Shown here: positions 60,139-64,000 of the stretch, in pieces
Layout: each line of letters begins with the position of its first letter
Position numbering within the stretch: position 1 is the first letter of the stretch
Assembly (NCBI GenBank): GCA_965220385.1
Contig: OZ244825.1
Coordinates: 5,332,001 to 5,396,000, forward strand
Direction of reading: 5' to 3'
Source: PCPOR2b sp965220385
Lineage (GTDB): Bacteria; Poribacteria; WGA-4E; PCPOR2b
DNA length: 64,000 nt
Position numbers and translations under genes: made by a program
The notes under the pieces: generated by a model
Seen by the model: the letters and a program-made list of their open reading frames with translations, nothing else
What the model was told of the DNA's origin: nothing
The model's database searches: none

Positions 60139-61566
60139 ATGTTCTTTAATCAATCCCGAATTCATCGGTGGAAGTTAAAAGCACAAGAATTATTTGGAAT
60201 CGATTTACGCTCACTAGCGATCTTTCGCATCAGCCTTGCACTTATAATCATCGTAGATCTCATCACACGTGCTACCGACTTAGAATCGCATTATACAGAT
60301 CGTGGTGTCCTACCGATAAATACGGTCCTTGAGCACTCCCCAAAGTGGCGTGTATCTGTGCATCTGCTTAACGGTTCAATAGAATTCCAAGCCGCTTTGT
60401 TCATCATTGCGGGACTATTTGCGATCGCGTTACTTTTAGGCTACCATACCCGCTTTGCAACGCCTGTCGTTTGGTTGATGACAATTTCCTTGAATTCTCG
60501 CAATTGGCTCCTAATGCAAGGCGGCGATTATATACTATGTCTATTGCTCTTTTGGAGCATGTTTTTACCGCTTGGAGCGCGTTACTCGATTGACCATTTA
60601 AGAAAACCGCAGCAGTTCCAAGAATCTAACCTAATATTCTCAGGAGGGACGGTCGCTGCTTTACTACAGATATGTTTTATATATTGGTTTTCGGTCGCAT
60701 TAAAATCAACCAAGAACTGGTTAATCAGCGGCACCGGTGTCTATTACGCGCTAATGCTTGACCGATACGTTACAAACTTCGGAAAGTTACTGCTCGAATC
60801 GCATCCGTTGTTGCTGAAGTTTCTTACCTATGCTACGATGGGAATTGAAGCATTCGGACCGCTGCTTGCTTTCTCACCATTTTTTTTAGGTCCGGTGCGG
60901 TGCCTTGTTATTCTCAGCTTTATGATTTTTCACTTCAGTATGGGGCTTGCGCTGGAGTTGTGGTTGTTTACTTATATCTGTATGGCCAGTTGGTTATTAT
61001 TTATTCCAAGTTGGTTTTGGGACCAACTCTTGACGAAATTCAGAGTTCCAGTTCAGGGGGTTGATTCCCCAATCCGGGAGGGGGCAATTTGGAAGAATGT
61101 ACTCGCTCTGTTTTTTCTGATTTACGTCCTGATGTGGAATCTAAGGACGGTCTATCCATCACTTTTCTTTCCCAAGCCTGTCCAGTCAATCGGGTATACT
61201 CTGAGATTAGATCAGTGGTGGGGGTTGTTTAGGGGACCATCGAGAAAAGATGGATGGCATGTAGTCTTAGGTGAACTTCGAGATGGAACCAAGGTCAATC
61301 TTCTCAACCCGGATAGAACAGTGAGCTGGGAAAAGCCAGAACTTGTAATTGCAATCCACAAGAACCATCGATGGCGCAGATATTTCAGACATTTCTGGTT
61401 TAAAGAGGATTACGCACGTTATCTTTGCCGGTATTGGAACGAGAGGCATACAGGTGAGAAACAACTGATATCGCTCGAAATTTACTATCTCCATGAAACT
61501 AATTATCTAAATCGCCGAGTATCTCAACCCGAAAAAGAGTTACTTCTAAGCTATACCTGTGAATAG
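60139..61566 (+). CDS. HTTM domain (vitamin K-dependent gamma-carboxylase-like) membrane protein
   Basis: A 475-residue membrane protein of the HTTM family. At least six hydrophobic segments occur in residues 25-350 (RSLAIFRISLALIIIVDLIT; TVAALLQICFIYWFSVALK; CLVILSFMIFHFSMGLALE), and the SLNSRNWLLMQGGDYILC segment fits the family. The C-terminal 120 residues are soluble. Bacterial members have no proven role; carboxylation has been shown only for some. It sits between yqeK and rsfS with about 120 bases before it, where TTGACA at 60093 may belong to its own promoter. Inference: it is an insertion into the housekeeping group. Confidence 0.82.
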   Translation: MFFNQSRIHRWKLKAQELFGIDLRSLAIFRISLALIIIVDLITRATDLESHYTDRGVLPINTVLEHSPKWRVSVHLLNGSIEFQAALFIIAGLFAIALLLGYHTRFATPVVWLMTISLNSRNWLLMQGGDYILCLLLFWSMFLPLGARYSIDHLRKPQQFQESNLIFSGGTVAALLQICFIYWFSVALKSTKNWLISGTGVYYALMLDRYVTNFGKLLLESHPLLLKFLTYATMGIEAFGPLLAFSPFFLGPVRCLVILSFMIFHFSMGLALELWLFTYICMASWLLFIPSWFWDQLLTKFRVPVQGVDSPIREGAIWKNVLALFFLIYVLMWNLRTVYPSLFFPKPVQSIGYTLRLDQWWGLFRGPSRKDGWHVVLGELRDGTKVNLLNPDRTVSWEKPELVIAIHKNHRWRRYFRHFWFKEDYARYLCRYWNERHTGEKQLISLEIYYLHETNYLNRRVSQPEKELLLSYTCE

Positions 61567-61607
61567 ATCCTTTAGGCAGCTCAACCGTCACGAGAAGGAG
61601 AAACAAC

Positions 61608-62069
61608 ATGCAAGAAAACACACTGGAAATGGTACAAGCTGCCGCTGCGACCGCCCTAAGCCGACGGGCTCGCGATGCGGTTATCCTCGACTTAAGACAG
61701 TTGCCCTCGTTCACCAGCTTTTTCGTTATCTGTAGCGGCATCTCTGACACACAGGTCGAAGGTATATCTGATGCTGTACGAGATGAATTGGAGGACAACT
61801 GGAACGAACGGCCTTGGCATCGAGAAGGAGGCCGCAATGCAGATTGGGTCTTGCTAGACTACGTTGATTTTGTGGTGCATATTTTTCTTGATGAGAAGCG
61901 AGAATACTATAATCTGGAACGTCTTTGGGGAGACGCTCCACAGATCGAAGTCCCCGATGTGGAAGTTATCGCCGAATATGAGGAAGACGAAGAAGAATAT
62001 GATGAACTTGAAGGTTACGAGATTGATGATGAAAATCTTTTCCCCTCCGATTCTAACGAAGAAAAATAG
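61608..62069 (+). CDS. rsfS: Ribosomal silencing factor
   Basis: A 153-residue RsfS, which binds L14 and stops the ribosomal subunits joining in starvation. SFTSFFVICSGISDTQVEGI, HREGGRNADWVLLDY and VVHIFLDEKREYYNLERLWGD are diagnostic. The C-terminal 35 residues form an extra, very acidic tail (runs of Glu and Asp), longer than usual. AAGGAG is six bases before the ATG. argS begins nine bases after the stop. Confidence 0.95.
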   Translation: MQENTLEMVQAAAATALSRRARDAVILDLRQLPSFTSFFVICSGISDTQVEGISDAVRDELEDNWNERPWHREGGRNADWVLLDYVDFVVHIFLDEKREYYNLERLWGDAPQIEVPDVEVIAEYEEDEEEYDELEGYEIDDENLFPSDSNEEK

Positions 62070-62078
62070 GAGGGAAGG

Positions 62079-63845
62079 ATGTTAATCAGCAGTATTAAAA
62101 CGGAAATTTTAACCGCGGTAGAGGTTGCCTGCCAAAACCAATTTGGACAAAAACCGGAAGCCCTCAAATTGGGGTATCCACCGCAGGTCGAATTGGGTGA
62201 CTTCACCGTGGAATGCTTCCCGTTGGCAAAACAGTTTCGGCAAAATCCAGCCAAAATTGCCCAAGCGATCGCAGCCGAAATAGAGCCAAGTGGATCGATT
62301 CAATCAGTGAGTGCAGCCGGTCCCTATCTGAACGTTAAAATTTCCAATCACGCCCTATTCGGCGGTGTATGTAATGAAATTGTGGCGCAGAGGGAGAAGC
62401 TTGGAAACACCGATATAGGTCGGGGGCAACGCGTCATGGTCGAGTATTTGTCTCCCAACACCAATAAACCCTTGCACTTAGGACATATCCGCAACGGTGT
62501 CCTCGGAATGGGAGTGTCAAAGCTACTTGAAGCGACAGGGCATACAGTGGTTAAAGCAAATCTGGTAAATGATCGCGGTGTTCATATCTGTAAATCAATG
62601 CTTGCTTGGCTGAAATGGGGAGATGGCGTAACACCGGAGACAACCGATACGAAGGGGGACCACTTCGTTGGAGATTGGTATGTTCGTTACGCACAAGAGG
62701 AAGACAAACAGCCAGATCTGGAACAAGAGACGCAGGCAATGCTTCAGAAGTGGGAATCCGGCGACCCGGAAACACTCAAACTCTGGAAGATGATGAACGA
62801 ATGGGTCTACGGTGGATTTGCCGAGACCTATCAAAAACTCGGTCTGGAATTTGACGCTTTCTACTATGAATCTCAGACCTACAATCTCGGCAAAGATCTC
62901 ATCCAAACCGGTTTGGATAAGGGTGCCTTCGTCGTGGCTGAAGACGGGGCTGTGATAGCCAAATTGCCTGTCGATGAGTTTGGTACACAAAGGGATGGGA
63001 GTCAGAAGGTAGAGACACTACTCCGTGGCGACGGCACGAGTGTTTACGTTACACAGGACCTAGGAACTGCAAAGATGAAGTTCGATGAACATCAACTCGA
63101 TCGTTCCATCTATGTCGTTGGTTCAGAACAGAATTACCATTTCCAGTGCTTATTCAAGCTACTCGATATGCTCGGTTTTGAGTGGGCGTCGGGATGTTAT
63201 CACCTGTCATACGGAATGGTGAATCTGCCAGAAGGTAGAATGAAATCGCGTGAAGGAACAGTGATTGATGCCGATGACCTCATTGAGGAGATGTTCCAGC
63301 TCGCAGCAGGTGAAATTCGGGAGCGAGACTCCGAGAGTGAATTATCGGACGCGGAGGTTCAGAAACGTGCCTTTGCCATCGGGATGGCAGCAATCAAATT
63401 CTATCTGCTTCGGGTCCGTCCCGAACTCACCATCAACTTCGATCCGAAAGAGTCTATCTCTTTCGATGGCTTTACCGGTCCTTACTGCCAGTACGCTTAC
63501 GCGCGCTGTGCCAGTATCCTTCGGAGGGCAGAAACCGAAGATCTTGCCTCGGTTGAACCCGATTTTTCGCTGCTCGGAAATGAGGAAGAATTGCAGCTAA
63601 TCCGTGCGCTAATCCAGTTCCCGGAAGTTGTAGAAGAAGCCGCTAGGGATTTATCCCCCGCTCGTATCTGTAATCATCTGTTCACAGTCGCGCAAACCGT
63701 TAATCAATTCTACCACAAGCACCCCGTGCTTGCCGCCGAAAGTCCGTCGATGATAAAGGCCCGATTGGCACTGATAAACGCATCAGCGGCTGTCATCAAG
63801 AAATCCTTAACCTTGTTGGGGGTTGAAACGCTTGAGGAGATGTAG
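62079..63845 (+). CDS. argS: Arginyl-tRNA synthetase
   Basis: A 588-residue class I synthetase. The N-terminal Add-1 domain is followed by the HIGH-type signature SPNTNKPLHLGHIRNGVLG near residue 128, and MKSREGTVIDADDL near 390 stands for KMSK. The C-terminal helical anticodon-binding part (DGFTGPYCQYAYARCASILR) completes it. Length is standard. A GGAGG site overlaps the end of rsfS, so these two genes are co-transcribed. Confidence 0.96.
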   Translation: MLISSIKTEILTAVEVACQNQFGQKPEALKLGYPPQVELGDFTVECFPLAKQFRQNPAKIAQAIAAEIEPSGSIQSVSAAGPYLNVKISNHALFGGVCNEIVAQREKLGNTDIGRGQRVMVEYLSPNTNKPLHLGHIRNGVLGMGVSKLLEATGHTVVKANLVNDRGVHICKSMLAWLKWGDGVTPETTDTKGDHFVGDWYVRYAQEEDKQPDLEQETQAMLQKWESGDPETLKLWKMMNEWVYGGFAETYQKLGLEFDAFYYESQTYNLGKDLIQTGLDKGAFVVAEDGAVIAKLPVDEFGTQRDGSQKVETLLRGDGTSVYVTQDLGTAKMKFDEHQLDRSIYVVGSEQNYHFQCLFKLLDMLGFEWASGCYHLSYGMVNLPEGRMKSREGTVIDADDLIEEMFQLAAGEIRERDSESELSDAEVQKRAFAIGMAAIKFYLLRVRPELTINFDPKESISFDGFTGPYCQYAYARCASILRRAETEDLASVEPDFSLLGNEEELQLIRALIQFPEVVEEAARDLSPARICNHLFTVAQTVNQFYHKHPVLAAESPSMIKARLALINASAAVIKKSLTLLGVETLEEM

Positions 63846-63871
63846 GACGTGAAACAAGGAGACGAACAAAG

Positions 63872-64000
63872 ATGATTCGACGCATTGAAGTCTTGAACTA
63901 CCGTTGCCTACACTACGTCAGTCAATCATTGGGACATTTCCACGTACTTGTTGGTCCGAACACATCGGGGAAAAGCACTTTTCTTGATGTCGTGGGGTTA
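63872..64000 (+). CDS. AAA ATPase, N-terminal fragment (3' end outside window)
   Basis: The 43 visible codons start at ATG with AAGGAG upstream and read MIRRIEVLNYRCL, then a Walker A site GPNTSGKST. This is the start of an AAA/SMC-like ATPase of the OLD, RecF or ATP-dependent nuclease kind (an N-terminal strand, then 'NYR' and the P-loop). The name of the family and any partner nuclease domain cannot be fixed as the rest is not in the window. Confidence 0.75.
   Translation, partial: MIRRIEVLNYRCLHYVSQSLGHFHVLVGPNTSGKSTFLDVVGL

Overview
The window is a 64 kb piece of chromosome from an uncultivated-type, free-living or symbiotic Gram-negative-like bacterium. No rRNA or phylogenetic marker is present, so taxonomy is inference. 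Three phytanoyl-CoA-type dioxygenases, many Gfo/Idh/MocA oxidoreductases, SDRs, a PmoA-family protein, an HTTM protein and very many dispersed palindromic repeats resemble Candidatus Poribacteria or related sponge and marine lineages. TGA, TAA and TAG all end ordinary genes here, so the standard code applies.

Layout. 1-4.6 kb: the tail of pyrG, a LarA-like racemase, a Gfo/Idh oxidoreductase and a ThDP enzyme. 4.7-11.1 kb, minus strand: an operon of dioxygenase, enolase-superfamily enzyme, HpcH/HpaI aldolase, aldo/keto reductase and aroB behind a near-perfect sigma-70-type promoter, then an amidohydrolase. 11.3-13.7 kb: epimerase-like protein, P1-family peptidase and a small coiled-coil protein. 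14-17.2 kb: glnE. 17.4-25.5 kb: SDRs, PmoA-family protein, second PhyH, a one-chain MntA-HepT fusion, and an aminotransferase/AAC(3)-type acetyltransferase pair. 26-28.8 kb: two PLP enzymes. 28.97-29.8 kb: a rhodanese whose catalytic Cys codon is TGA, a probable selenoprotein. 29.9-32.5 kb: a zone of small, hypothetical and broken genes.

32.5-34.2 kb: serS and a tRNA-Asp/Val/Asp cluster with a clear promoter and terminator. 34.5-37.9 kb: a PhnY/PhnZ-like (or TmpA/TmpB-like) pair expected to break down organophosphonates, and a secreted metallophosphoesterase. 38.3-41.3 kb: a DUF457-type membrane protein, a phosphofructokinase homologue with altered active-site motifs and a J-domain protein. 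41.6-45.2 kb: FG-GAP-like lipid/periplasmic protein, glycosyltransferase, queC. 45.4-58.4 kb: a surface-glycan cluster (hydroxyacid dehydrogenase, WbpB/D/E-like nucleotide-sugar genes, epimerase, asparagine-synthase-like amidotransferase, methyltransferase, sulfotransferase, membrane protein, Wzx-like flippase). 58.5-64 kb: housekeeping genes nadD, yacG, yqeK, (HTTM protein), rsfS, argS and the start of an AAA ATPase.

The most unusual signals are the TGA at the rhodanese catalytic position, and a dense set of palindromic repeats. Several repeats have terminal inverted repeats and mosaic hairpin interiors whose stems co-vary. Some lie inside or across the ends of coding sequences (in the PFK-like gene, at the PhnY/PhnZ junction, at the epimerase/aminotransferase junction and at the DUF457 3' end). 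All of this was read by eye; no alignment, folding or database search was run.
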